Positions 51,478 to 60,181 of a DNA stretch of 64,000 nt are shown piece after piece. Below the pieces are notes generated by a model that was not told the origin of the DNA, did no database searches, and saw nothing but the letters and a program-made list of their open reading frames with translations. A program made the position numbers and the translations under genes. How positions within the stretch are numbered: position 1 is the stretch's first letter; the number at the start of each line of letters is the position of its first letter. Origin of the DNA: JAMLIN01 sp964476625 (GTDB taxonomy: Bacteria; Pseudomonadota; Gammaproteobacteria; Burkholderiales; Burkholderiaceae_E). Location of the stretch: positions 1 through 64,000 of the forward strand of contig CAYZBJ010000012.1 in NCBI GenBank assembly GCA_964476625.1, read 5' to 3'.

Positions 51478-53189
51478 CGGCTGCGCCCGCGCCAGCGCAG
51501 CCGATGCGAGCGCGGGTTTCCGAGGCCACCGTACGCCGCATCGCGGTTCTCGGCCTCATCTCGCTTCTCTCGGCGCTGGCGGTCTACCCGCTGGGGATGC
51601 TCTTCTTCGGCAGCATCCATTCGGCGCCGCCCGGCATGCAGGGGGAGTTCAGCCTGGAGGGCTACCGGCAGGTTCTCTCCTCGGAGAACGTCCATATCCT
51701 CCTGAACACGATCTGGATTTCGCTGATCAAGACCACGTTGTCCCTTGCGCTCGCGGTGTTGCTTGCCTGGATCGTCGCGCGCACCGACACGCCGGGCGCC
51801 CGGGTGCTCGAGATCCTCATCACGCTGCCTTTCTTCCTGCCGCCGATCCTCACCGCGATGGCCTGGGGCATGCTCGGCAATCCGACGGTCGGCGTCGTCA
51901 ACATGGCATGGAAATGGCTTTCCGGCTCGGACGAGGCGCTGGTCAACGTGTACTCGTTCGGCGGCGTCGTCTGGCACATGATGCAGTACTCCACGGCGTT
52001 CCTGTTCCTGCTTCTCGTCGACGTGTTCCGCGCCATGGATCCCGCCCTGGAGGAAGCCAGTCGGATGAGTGGGGCCGGTCGGCTGCAGACCTTCCGGCGG
52101 GTCACGCTCGCGCTCATGCTGCCCGCCCTGACCAGCGCCTTCATCCTGAGTTTCATCCGCGGGGTGGAGTCCTTCGAGTCGCCGCTCTTCTTCGGCACGC
52201 CGGCCGGCGTCAAGGTAATCACGACGGAGATCTACGAGTCCATCACCAGTCGCGCCACGCCGGACTACCAGTACGCGACGGCGCTGAGCTTCTTCGTGAT
52301 GGCCCTGATGTGCCTGCTCATCTTTGCCCAGTGGAAACTGCTCGGCAATCGCGGCTTCCACACCGTCACGGGCAAGGGATATGTGCCGACCGTCGCCAGG
52401 CTGGGACCATGGCGCTGGCTGACCTTCGCAATCTGCATCCTCTTCTTCCTGGTGACGGTGGTGCTGCCCGTCGGGCANNNNNNNNNNTTCGGGTTCTACA
52501 GCTGGGATGCGATCACGCTGCAGCACTATGTGGCGGTGTTCGAGGACGACCTGTTGTGGCGCGCCATCCGGAACACGATGTTGCTCGGGCTGATCGGCGC
52601 CACCGCGACGATGGTGCTGGGCGGCATGATCGCCTATGTCACCGTGTACACCCGCTGGGCGGGGCGCCGGACCATCGAGGCGCTGGCGTGGCTGCCCTGG
52701 ATGATGCCCGGCATCGTCCTGGGGATCGGGTTCCTCTGGGCCTTCGCCTATGTTCCCGGCCCATTCCAGGTCTACGGGACGATCTGGGCCCTCCTGATCG
52801 CGTACATCACGCTCGGCACGCCGATCTCGGTACGGATCATGTCCTCGTCGTTCATCCAGCTGTCGCGGGATCTCGATGAATGCTCGAGGGTCCACGGGGC
52901 CAGCTTCCTGCAGACCTTCTGGCGAATACTCATCGCGCTGGCGTGGCCGGCCTTCGCCATCGGGTGGGTGCTGGTGTTCTTCGGGATCATGCGCGAGCTG
53001 AGCGCATCGATCCTGCTGTATTCGGCGGGCACCGAGGTTCTCTCGATCGCCCTGCTGAAACTGTGGAACGCGGGACAGCAGGAGCAGGTCAGTGTGCTGG
53101 GCCTGTTCATGGTCCTGCTGGTAGTGTTTTTCCGGTTGGTCCAGCTCATGGTGAGCCATCGGCAAGGCCTGAAGTACGTCCGGGCCTGA
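51468..53189 (+). CDS. ABC transporter permease, FbpB/AfuB-like two-domain type (interrupted by assembly gap)
   Basis: A tandem permease of 573 codons plus gap. Each half carries an EAA-like loop: LEEASRMSGAGRLQTFRRVTLAL and LDECSRVHGASFLQTFWRILIAL. The N run 52478-52487 lies between VVLPVG and FGFYSWDAITLQHY, at the start of the second half; the frame is maintained but perhaps 10-15 residues are lost. The start overlaps the CoA transferase stop. With the receptor and ATPase it forms a complete importer. Confidence 0.9.
   Translation: MDLTAAPAPAQPMRARVSEATVRRIAVLGLISLLSALAVYPLGMLFFGSIHSAPPGMQGEFSLEGYRQVLSSENVHILLNTIWISLIKTTLSLALAVLLAWIVARTDTPGARVLEILITLPFFLPPILTAMAWGMLGNPTVGVVNMAWKWLSGSDEALVNVYSFGGVVWHMMQYSTAFLFLLLVDVFRAMDPALEEASRMSGAGRLQTFRRVTLALMLPALTSAFILSFIRGVESFESPLFFGTPAGVKVITTEIYESITSRATPDYQYATALSFFVMALMCLLIFAQWKLLGNRGFHTVTGKGYVPTVARLGPWRWLTFAICILFFLVTVVLPVGXXXXFGFYSWDAITLQHYVAVFEDDLLWRAIRNTMLLGLIGATATMVLGGMIAYVTVYTRWAGRRTIEALAWLPWMMPGIVLGIGFLWAFAYVPGPFQVYGTIWALLIAYITLGTPISVRIMSSSFIQLSRDLDECSRVHGASFLQTFWRILIALAWPAFAIGWVLVFFGIMRELSASILLYSAGTEVLSIALLKLWNAGQQEQVSVLGLFMVLLVVFFRLVQLMVSHRQGLKYVRA
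52478..52487. other. Assembly gap (10 N) inside the permease gene
   Basis: Ten Ns of fixed length; the true length is unknown. Confidence 0.97.
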
Positions 53190-53235
53190 GCCCGATTCGA
53201 CTTCGTCGACGAATGCACAAAACAGGAGACAGGAA

Positions 53236-54258
53236 GTGAAGCAGGGATTGGTGAAATGGGTGGCGGCGGCCTTCGCCGGATTGGTCGCCGCATCGGCCAC
53301 CAGCGCGCAGCCGGATTGGGACTCCGTCGTCGGCAAGGCGAAGGAAGAGGGCAAGGTCGTCGTGTATGGCTCGACGTTCGGCAACGCGCTCTACAAGTCG
53401 GTCGTCGCTTCGTTCGAGAAGAAGTACGGCATCAAGGTCGAGACGCTCGACGTCCGTGCCAGCGAGATCTACGAGCGGACCCGGGTCGAGCAGGCCGCGG
53501 GGCGCTACATCGCCGACATCATCATGAGTCCGGTATCGGTGGTTACCGTCATCGAGCGCGCGGCGCTGCTGCAAAAGCGCGGCCATGTCCCGAACATGGA
53601 AAAGCTGCGACCGGAGCTGGTGGAGAACCTTGGCGACAATGCGTACCGGGTGCCGCTCTACACGGGGCTCTACGGGATCCTGGTCAACGGCAACGTCAAG
53701 CCGGAGGATATGCCGAAGAAATGGGCGGATCTTCTCGACCCGAAATGGAAGGGCAAGATCATCCTCGACGATCCCCGGGCGATCGGCAACGGCTTTGCAC
53801 TGTTCAACGCGACCTACAAGGGTATCGGGCCCGATTTTCAGCAGCAGCTCGCCCAGCAGCAGCCGGTCATCAGCCGGCAGGTGAGAAACGACGAGCGTCG
53901 CGTCGCCCATGGGGAGTTTCCCCTGTACGCGCCGCATGTTTTCCCGTTCTTCCTGGAACTGAAGGGCCTGCCGCTGCGTTTCGTCTTTCCGTCCGAGGGC
54001 AGTCCGAACGCCGACACCCAGGCCGTCGTACCGAAGAACGCCCCGCATCCGAACGCCGCGCATCTGTTCATAAACCACATCCTCGATCCCGAGGCGCAGC
54101 TGATGTACGGCAACGCGGGCTACATGCCGGTCGTCTCCGGGATCGACGAGAAGCTGAACGAGGAAGTCAGGCCGATGCTGGCGGTCAAGCGGCTTCCGCA
54201 AGTGGATCTCGACGACATGCGCCAACTGATGGACCAGGCGAAGGAATGGTACAAATGA
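53236..54258 (+). CDS. Extracellular solute-binding protein, FbpA/AfuA-type fold
   Basis: A 340-aa exported receptor starting at a GTG behind AGGAGACAGGAA. The signal peptide is residues 1-24 (ending ATSAQ). It has the fold core GKVVVYGSTFGNALYKSVV and TGLYGILVNGN. The paired tyrosines that bind Fe(III) in FbpA are not found at the expected place, so the ligand is probably an organic acid rather than iron. Neighbours: the permease (46 bases upstream) and the ATPase (13 bases downstream). Confidence 0.87.
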   Translation: MKQGLVKWVAAAFAGLVAASATSAQPDWDSVVGKAKEEGKVVVYGSTFGNALYKSVVASFEKKYGIKVETLDVRASEIYERTRVEQAAGRYIADIIMSPVSVVTVIERAALLQKRGHVPNMEKLRPELVENLGDNAYRVPLYTGLYGILVNGNVKPEDMPKKWADLLDPKWKGKIILDDPRAIGNGFALFNATYKGIGPDFQQQLAQQQPVISRQVRNDERRVAHGEFPLYAPHVFPFFLELKGLPLRFVFPSEGSPNADTQAVVPKNAPHPNAAHLFINHILDPEAQLMYGNAGYMPVVSGIDEKLNEEVRPMLAVKRLPQVDLDDMRQLMDQAKEWYK

Positions 54259-54271
54259 GTTTCGGAGCGGC

Positions 54272-55417
54272 ATGATGCCCGGTGTCAGGCTTGCCGGCGT
54301 ATCGTTGCGATTCGGCCCGTTGGAGGTCGTCTCCGGCGTCGACCTGGACGTCGCGGATGGCGAGTTCGTGACCTTGCTCGGGCCGTCCGGATGCGGAAAG
54401 ACCTCCACGCTCCGGATGATCGCCGGCCTCCAGCACAACACCACGGGCCGGATCGAGGTCGGGGGCAACCTGGTGAGCGACCCGGCCTCGGGGACCTTCG
54501 TGCCGCCCGAGTTGCGCCGGCTCGGCATGGTGTTCCAGTCATACGCCATCTGGCCCCACATGACTGTCTTCGAGAACGTCGCCTATCCGCTACGCGTGCA
54601 GCGACGCGGCGGAAAGGATCTCGAGGCAAAGGTGAACGCAGCTCTGCAACTCGTGGACATGAGCGCCTACGCCCAGCGACCGGCGCCAGCCTTGTCGGGT
54701 GGCCAGCAGCAGCGGGTGGCGATCGCGCGCGCGCTCGTCGCCGAGCCGGCGGTGTTGCTGCTCGACGAGCCCCTGAGCAACCTCGATGCGAAGCTGCGCA
54801 CGCAGATGGGGGAAGAGTTCCGCTCTCTCCAGCGCCGCCTCGGCATCACCACGATCTACGTGACGCACGACCAGGAAGAGGCGATGGCCTTGTCGGACCG
54901 CATCGTCCTGATGAGCGCTGGCCGCGTCGTGCAGTCGGGGACCCCCGAGACGCTCTATCGGTGTCCCGTCGACCGCGGGGCCGCCGCTTTCTTCGGATCG
55001 CCGAATTTCCTCGGCGGTCGTGCCGAAGACTGCACGGCGCTCGCCGACGGCTACGCGATCCGCTTCGACTCGCCCCTGGGACCGGGTCGTTGCCGCTCGG
55101 CTTTCCCGGTGGCGCCGGGCGACCCGATCGAGGTCGTGGTGCGGCCGGAGGATCTCTCGGTGCGGGATTCCCCGGTGCCGGGCTCGTCCGGGGGCGCAGA
55201 CGAGGATGTGCTCGTCTTCGATGCCCGGGTGGTGGATTCGGTGTTCCGAGGGCCTCGATCCACCGTCTACGTCGAGAACGACACGGTTCGCTGGGGCATG
55301 GACATCCCGTCGATGCTCGCCCCTCGGAATGGCGCCCAGGTCAGGGTCGGTATTCCGTTCGCGAGCCTCTGGGGGCTGGCGGTCTCGGCGCGTCCGGCCG
55401 AGGGCGATCGCCCCTAG
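54272..55417 (+). CDS. ABC transporter ATP-binding protein (FbpC/PotA-like)
   Basis: A 381-aa ATPase. Walker A GPSGCGKT is at about 37-44, signature LSGGQQQRV near 142, Walker B VLLLDEPLSNLDAK near 163; the C-terminal 140 residues form a TOBE regulatory domain. It powers the importer of 51468-54258 and ends the operon led by the CoA transferase. Confidence 0.93.
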   Translation: MMPGVRLAGVSLRFGPLEVVSGVDLDVADGEFVTLLGPSGCGKTSTLRMIAGLQHNTTGRIEVGGNLVSDPASGTFVPPELRRLGMVFQSYAIWPHMTVFENVAYPLRVQRRGGKDLEAKVNAALQLVDMSAYAQRPAPALSGGQQQRVAIARALVAEPAVLLLDEPLSNLDAKLRTQMGEEFRSLQRRLGITTIYVTHDQEEAMALSDRIVLMSAGRVVQSGTPETLYRCPVDRGAAAFFGSPNFLGGRAEDCTALADGYAIRFDSPLGPGRCRSAFPVAPGDPIEVVVRPEDLSVRDSPVPGSSGGADEDVLVFDARVVDSVFRGPRSTVYVENDTVRWGMDIPSMLAPRNGAQVRVGIPFASLWGLAVSARPAEGDRP

Positions 55418-55435
55418 TCGCGCCCGCCCGACCCT

Positions 55436-55990
55436 TCAATCGGCAGCGCCGCCGGCTGGCGGTGGGCGCATGGGATCGGGCGCCGGCGTGAGGGGGTGCA
55501 TCGTCTCGGGGGGCGGCACGAACTCGCGGCGCTCCCGGTAGATGCCGCCTTCCTCGACACTGCCGTCGACCATCGTGCCCTCGCCGCGCATCCGCGCGAT
55601 GCAGTCTTCCCGGGCCGGCTCGGGAAGCGGATCGCAACGTCGCAGGGCGTTGCGCCGGTACTGCGCATCGTCGTCGGACAGTTGTCCGCGGCGGGCGGCG
55701 TCCTGGGCGGCGCCGGCCTCGCGCAGGCAGTCGGCGCGCTGCTGGTGCGACAGGCCGCTGATGCACAGGGCGCGATCGGCCTGGTAGCCCTGTGGGCTGT
55801 CGTCCTGCGCGGCATCGTCGTTCGCGGTGTCGGCCGCCAGCGCGGGCATGGCGAGCCCGAGCAGGGCACTTGCGAGTATCGCGCTGGCGCCGGACAGCAA
55901 GGCGCGAGCTGGGCGGCGAAGTGAGGTACGACACCTGGTGCGAGGCGGATGGAACCCTTGCACCATGTCGTCGTCGGCTCGATCCGGCAT
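55436..55990 (-). CDS. Secreted Cys-containing protein of unknown function
   Basis: A 184-aa exported protein: an N-terminal segment with Arg-rich start and hydrophobic helix (ASAILASALLGLAMPALA, about 35-52) then a mature part with four Cys in two pairs (RALCISGLSHQQRADCL, then RCDPLPEPAREDC). These could form two disulfides. The pattern SVEEGGIYRERREF near the end resembles unannotated Betaproteobacterial secreted proteins. AGGAGGACGATCA precedes the chosen ATG. It is convergent with the ABC ATPase gene (18-base gap). Confidence 0.7.
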   Translation of the reverse strand: MPDRADDDMVQGFHPPRTRCRTSLRRPARALLSGASAILASALLGLAMPALAADTANDDAAQDDSPQGYQADRALCISGLSHQQRADCLREAGAAQDAARRGQLSDDDAQYRRNALRRCDPLPEPAREDCIARMRGEGTMVDGSVEEGGIYRERREFVPPPETMHPLTPAPDPMRPPPAGGAAD

Positions 55991-56078
55991 TGATCGTCCT
56001 CCTGTCTGCCAATTAGACTTCAGCACGGCACGGGCATCGAACATGCCCGGCAACAAACTCGGCCGAGGGAGGCGACGG

Positions 56079-56972
56079 ATGACTGGACTGGCCTGGAAGC
56101 GGACCCGATTACCGGCTGCGATGCTGTTCGCCTTGCTCATCGGGGGATGCGCGAGCACACCGCTCGACGTGCCGGGCTGCCCGACCGGGGCGCAGGTCGA
56201 CGAACTCGTCAAACGCTACCTGGCGCTCGAGCCGGCGCCGAACCCGGCGGCCTCGATGAGCAATGCGGCCGCGGCCTGTGGCCGGGATCGCTTCACCGCC
56301 CGGCTCGACAGGCACCTCGGCCGGGTCGTCGGCTACAAGGCCGCCCTGACCAGCGTGGCCCTCCAGAAGCGCTTCAATGCCTCGGCGCCGGTGCGCGGCA
56401 CGCTGTTCGAGAAGATGATCGTCGCCGATGGCGCCAGCGTGCCGGCCAGGTTCGGCGCCCGGCCCCTGTTCGAGGCCGACCTCATCGTCGTGGTGCGCGA
56501 CAGCGGGATCCACGATGCCCGCACTCCGCACGATGTGATGTCGCACATCAGTGCGATCCGCCCCTTCATAGAGCTGCCGGACCTCATCGTCCAGGACCCG
56601 TCGAAGATCGATGCCGGGGTCCTCGCCGCGATCAATGCCGGCGCCCGCATGGGCGTGCTCGGTGCAGCGGTGCCGGTCAACGGCCCCGATCCGGCGCTCG
56701 CCGATGCCTTGCGCGACATGACGGTGCGGCTGGTCGACGGCGCCGGCGCGACGCTCGACTCGGGCAGGGGCACCGCGACCCTCGATCATCCGCTCAACGC
56801 CGTCATCTGGTTGGCGGCCGATCTCAAGCGCGCCGGCATCACCCTGCAGCCAGGCGACCTGCTCTCGCTCGGATCGTTCACGAAGCTGCTGCCGCCCAAG
56901 CCCGGCATGAGCGTGAAGGCCGTCTACGAGGGCTTGCCGGGCAATCCCTCGGTCTCGGTGTCGTTCCACTGA
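56079..56972 (+). CDS. Lipoprotein with 2-keto-4-pentenoate hydratase/FAH-like domain
   Basis: A 297-aa protein. A lipoprotein signal (LFALLIGGC, Cys24 as the first mature residue) precedes a hydratase-like fold: GYKAALTSVALQKRF (about 88-102) and LFEADLIVVV, with an E-x-D in place of the usual E-x-E metal ligands, then PFIELPDL. Such enzymes (MhpD) are normally cytoplasmic, so a membrane-anchored copy is unusual. GAGGGAGGCGACGG precedes the ATG. Substrate unknown. Confidence 0.8.
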   Translation: MTGLAWKRTRLPAAMLFALLIGGCASTPLDVPGCPTGAQVDELVKRYLALEPAPNPAASMSNAAAACGRDRFTARLDRHLGRVVGYKAALTSVALQKRFNASAPVRGTLFEKMIVADGASVPARFGARPLFEADLIVVVRDSGIHDARTPHDVMSHISAIRPFIELPDLIVQDPSKIDAGVLAAINAGARMGVLGAAVPVNGPDPALADALRDMTVRLVDGAGATLDSGRGTATLDHPLNAVIWLAADLKRAGITLQPGDLLSLGSFTKLLPPKPGMSVKAVYEGLPGNPSVSVSFH

Positions 56973-56983
56973 CACGGCCCCGG

Positions 56984-57064
56984 ATTCGGGCGCATGACCG
57001 CGTTGGGGCGCCTTGCCGTGCAACCGCACTGTCTTCGGCGCCCCGCCTTGCCCTGCGCCCGAAT
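56984..57064. repeat. Three-tier nested hairpin between convergent genes
   Basis: Outer arms ATTCGGGCGCA / TGCGCCCGAAT (56984-56994, 57054-57064; 11 bp perfect), middle arms GGGGCGCC / GGCGCCCC (57005-57012, 57037-57044) and an inner GTGC/GCAC stem. It lies between the hydratase-like and peroxiredoxin genes and may be a bidirectional terminator or mobile repeat. Confidence 0.6.
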
Positions 57065-57087
57065 GCGAGGCCGCCGTACGGTACCGA

Positions 57088-57675
57088 TTACGGAGCCAGC
57101 TTCTCGACGGCTTCGAGTGTGTGCGTGATGTGCCCCTCCGGGCTCATGCTGTCGTGGGTGAACACGATCCTGCCCGAGGTGTCGATCACGTAGGACACGC
57201 GCGCAGCCGTGTTCCGGAAGAAGGAGCTGGCGGCGTCGTAGGCCTTGATGACCTTCGACTCCTCGTCGGCGGCGACCGCGAACTCGTTGCGGCAGGCCTC
57301 GACCGAGAAGCGCTTGAGGGTCTCGATGTCGTCGCTCGATACGCCGATCACGGTGGCGCCGAGTTCCCGGAAGCGGGGCGTGGCGTCGGCGAACGCCTTG
57401 GCCTTCACATCCGGCTGCACCGTCGAGGCCAAGGCGTTCGCCGACGCCACGCCNNNNNNNNNNCAGCCGGATGTGAAGGCCTTCGGGTAGAAGTACAGCA
57501 CCACCGGGCCCTTCGCCAGGGCATCGGCCAGGCTGAAGGTGAACGGCTCGCCGCCGAGCGCGGCCGGTGCGGTGAAGTCTGGCGCCGGGTCGCCCGGCTC
57601 GAGCACGGCGTACGCGGGCGACGAGCCGACGGCGAGCACCAGGACGATCGGCGCGAGGAGATTCGGGAGTTTCAT
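57088..57675 (-). CDS. Exported peroxiredoxin (BCP/PrxQ-like), damaged by assembly error
   Basis: A peroxiredoxin with a Sec signal peptide (residues 1-23). As assembled the frame reads 195 residues, but after KAFTSG comes a gap and the foreign string GVASANALASTVQPDVKA. The missing piece, with peroxidatic Cys71 (KAFTSGCTVEAKAFADAT), is found on the plus strand in an inverted duplicate at 57404-57453. Restoring it gives a normal 178-aa protein. No resolving Cys follows at the usual spacing (CTVEAK), so it may be a one-Cys type. It reduces peroxides in the periplasm. Confidence 0.85.
   Translation of the reverse strand: MKLPNLLAPIVLVLAVGSSPAYAVLEPGDPAPDFTAPAALGGEPFTFSLADALAKGPVVLYFYPKAFTSGXXXXGVASANALASTVQPDVKAKAFADATPRFRELGATVIGVSSDDIETLKRFSVEACRNEFAVAADEESKVIKAYDAASSFFRNTAARVSYVIDTSGRIVFTHDSMSPEGHITHTLEAVEKLAP
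57377..57481. other. Inverted duplication and gap, assembly artefact
   Basis: 57377-57403 is repeated in exact reverse complement at 57427-57453 (27 bp), and 57400-57417 at 57464-57481 (18 bp), on either side of the 10-N gap 57454-57463. This is the signature of a folded-back contig end. Confidence 0.85.
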
Positions 57676-57760
57676 CGGTGCATCTCCACGGGGGAGGGGC
57701 CACGGGGGAGGGACTATTGTGCGCCGGGTCGCTCGAAGTGCGTCGAAGCCCCGCGGGGCC

Positions 57761-58630
57761 TCAGGCGAATCGTCTGGCGAAGGCGACGCAGACGACGATG
57801 GCGCCGGTCGCCGCGATCATGCTCCACGCCACGAGTTCACCCAGCAGCAGGCCGGCCAGCGCGAGGCCGAAGAAGGGCTGGAGCAACTGCAGCTGGCCGA
57901 CGCTCGCGATACCACCCAGTGCAAGCCCTCGATACCAGAACACGAAGCCGATCAGCATCGAGAAGACCGAGACATAGGCAAGCCCGAGCCAGGCTGGTAC
58001 GCCGATGTCCTGCCAGGCCGAGGGCAGCGTCATGAGCGTGAGCGCCAGCATCAGCGGCGCGGAGAGCACCAGCGCCCAGGAGATCACCTGCCAGCCGCCG
58101 AGGCGACGCGAGAGCTGCGCGCCTTCCGCATAGCCGAGGCCACAGAGAATGACGGCGGCGACCATCAGCAGGTCGCCGACCAGCGAAAACGGTCCGCCGG
58201 CAGAGAGCGCGAAGGCGACGACCGTCGCACTGCCCAGGCAGGAGAACAGCCAGAACAGCGGCCTGGGCCGCTCGCCGCCACGCACGACGCCGAAGATGGC
58301 CGTTGCAAGCGGCAGCAGGCCGATGAAGACGATCGAGTGGGCGGCGGTGACGTGCTGCAGGGCCAGGGCCGTGAGCAGCGGGAACCCGATCACCACGCCC
58401 AGTGCGACGATCGCCAGCGACAGGAGATCCCGACGCCCGGGGCGTACCTGCCGCAGCAGCATGAGCAGCGCCGTCCCGAGCAGGGCCGCGATGAAGGCGC
58501 GCGCGGAGGTCAGGAACAGCGGTGAAAAGTCGGCGACCGCAACGCGTGTCGCGGGCAGGGAGCCGCTGAAGATGATGACGCCCACGAGGCCATGGCCCCA
58601 GGCGCCGATCGATACGTTTTCGTTGTCCAT
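57761..58630 (-). CDS. EamA/DMT family transporter
   Basis: A 289-aa membrane protein with ten predicted helices in two EamA repeats (halves 1-140 and 150-285). The first half contains PATRVAVADFSPLFLTSARAF. Such carriers export amino acids or metabolites. It is divergent from the MocR-type regulator at 58736. Confidence 0.9.
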   Translation of the reverse strand: MDNENVSIGAWGHGLVGVIIFSGSLPATRVAVADFSPLFLTSARAFIAALLGTALLMLLRQVRPGRRDLLSLAIVALGVVIGFPLLTALALQHVTAAHSIVFIGLLPLATAIFGVVRGGERPRPLFWLFSCLGSATVVAFALSAGGPFSLVGDLLMVAAVILCGLGYAEGAQLSRRLGGWQVISWALVLSAPLMLALTLMTLPSAWQDIGVPAWLGLAYVSVFSMLIGFVFWYRGLALGGIASVGQLQLLQPFFGLALAGLLLGELVAWSMIAATGAIVVCVAFARRFA

Positions 58631-58688
58631 CGCACTTTGCTTCCGATGCCCGAGGATAGGAGGTTTCCGCTACGCAAGGCAGCTATGA

Positions 58689-58733
58689 ATCGATACAATT
58701 TGATCGATCTGTGTGGGTAAAGGAACCGATACG
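58689..58733. promoter_or_regulatory. Candidate MocR/EamA divergent operator
   Basis: ATCGATACAATTTGATCGAT (58689-58708) holds inverted ATCGAT arms, and the octamer CCGATACG follows at 58726-58733, so a CGATAC direct repeat is also formed. MocR regulators often use direct repeats in such divergent spacers. Confidence 0.45.
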
Positions 58734-58735
58734 CT

Positions 58736-60169
58736 TTGGGCAGAACCGTAGCAATCCGTGGGCGGCGAGGAGGCCGGACGACCGAGGTGATGAGGGTGGT
58801 CCGTACCCGGATCGCGAGCCGCGCGCTCGCCGCTGGCGACCGGCTGCCGTCGATCCGCAGCATCGCCGCCACGATGGAGGTATCACCCTCGACCGTGGTG
58901 GAGGCCTATGACCGCCTCGTGGCCGAGGGGCTGATCCAGGCGCGGCGCGGATCGGGCTTCTATGTGTCGGCGACGGCCCTGCCACCGCTTGCCCTGGCGC
59001 CGGACCTGCCCCCACGTGATCTCGCGATCGATCCGTTCTGGGTCTCCCGGCAGTCGCTCGATGCCGATCCGGATGCACTGAAACCCGGCTGTGGCTGGCT
59101 GCCCGCCGACTGGTTGCCGGTCGATGCGCTGCGCCGGGCGTTTCGCGCCCTGGCGCGCGCCGACAGCCGGGTGCTCGCGGACTACGGCGATACGCGCGGC
59201 TCGCCGGTACTGCGTCGCATGCTGGCGGCACGTTGCGCCGAAGACGACATCGCGGTGTCGCCCGACCGGATCCTGCTGACGGCCTCCGGCACCCAGGCGA
59301 TCGATCTCGTCTGCCGCTTCCTGCTGCGGCCGGGCGACGCGGTGCTGGTCGACGACCCGTGCTACTTCAACTTTCGGGCCCTGCTGCGCGCGCATCAGGC
59401 AAGGGTCGTCAGCGTGCCCTATACGACTTCGGGGCCGGACATCGCGGCATTCGAGCAGGTGCTCGCCGACGAGCGTCCCCGCCTCTACGTCACCAATTCG
59501 GCGCTGCACAATCCGACCGGCGCGACGCCTTCGGTCCAGACCGCCCACCGCCTGCTGAACGTCGCCGCCACCCATGGCCTGACGATCGTGGAGGACGACA
59601 TCTATGCGGACTTCGAGCCCGAACCCTCGGTGCGCCTGGCTGCGCTCGACGGGCTCGATCGGGTGATCCGGATCGGCAGTTTCTCCAAGACGCTCTCGGC
59701 CTCGGTACGGTGCGGATACATCGCCGCACGGGCCGACTGGATCGCGCAGCTCCTGGATCTCCAGGTGGCGACCGGCTTTGGCGGACCGAGTCCGGCGGCC
59801 ACGCAGCTCATCGCAGGCGTCCTGGCCGGCGGCGGCTATCGCAAGCACATGGAAGCGCTGCGCCGCCGCCTGGCCCGAGCGCGACGGGTCACGGCGGAGA
59901 ACCTGCAACGCATCGGCGTCGAGCCGTGGCTGATGCCGCGAGGTGGTTTCCACCTGTGGTGCCGCCTGCCGCAAGCGTGCGACTCCGCCGATGTGGCACG
60001 TACCGCGCTGGCCGAGAATGTCGTCCTCGCGCCGGGCAACGTGTTCAGTGCATCGCAGGCGGCGGGCGAGTTCATGCGCTTCAATGTCGCGCAGTGCGAC
60101 AGCCCGCGGGCCATGTCGATCATCGAGCAGGCAATCGAGCGGCAGGCGAGACGCACCATCGGGCCATGA
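58736..60169 (+). CDS. MocR-type (GntR/aminotransferase) transcriptional regulator
   Basis: A 477-aa regulator. The GntR winged helix is at about 16-78 (GDRLPSIRSIAATMEVSPSTVVEAYDRL split), followed by a class-I aminotransferase-like domain whose PLP Lys is in GSFSKTLSASVRCGY (about residue 322). The TTG at 58736 is accepted because the first ATG (58790) trims the DNA-binding domain. Divergent from the EamA carrier, it likely senses an amino compound through PLP and controls that gene. Confidence 0.88.
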   Translation: MGRTVAIRGRRGGRTTEVMRVVRTRIASRALAAGDRLPSIRSIAATMEVSPSTVVEAYDRLVAEGLIQARRGSGFYVSATALPPLALAPDLPPRDLAIDPFWVSRQSLDADPDALKPGCGWLPADWLPVDALRRAFRALARADSRVLADYGDTRGSPVLRRMLAARCAEDDIAVSPDRILLTASGTQAIDLVCRFLLRPGDAVLVDDPCYFNFRALLRAHQARVVSVPYTTSGPDIAAFEQVLADERPRLYVTNSALHNPTGATPSVQTAHRLLNVAATHGLTIVEDDIYADFEPEPSVRLAALDGLDRVIRIGSFSKTLSASVRCGYIAARADWIAQLLDLQVATGFGGPSPAATQLIAGVLAGGGYRKHMEALRRRLARARRVTAENLQRIGVEPWLMPRGGFHLWCRLPQACDSADVARTALAENVVLAPGNVFSASQAAGEFMRFNVAQCDSPRAMSIIEQAIERQARRTIGP

Positions 60170-60181
60170 CCTGCGGCCGTA

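Noticed and set aside
52478..52487. Inverted duplication at this gap, as at 57454
   Set aside because: The flanking bases show no repeated or inverted sequence; it is a plain gap.
57245..57490. Plus-strand peptide containing a peroxiredoxin active-site motif as a separate gene
   Set aside because: It is the inverted duplicate of the minus-strand gene at a contig end, not an independent gene.
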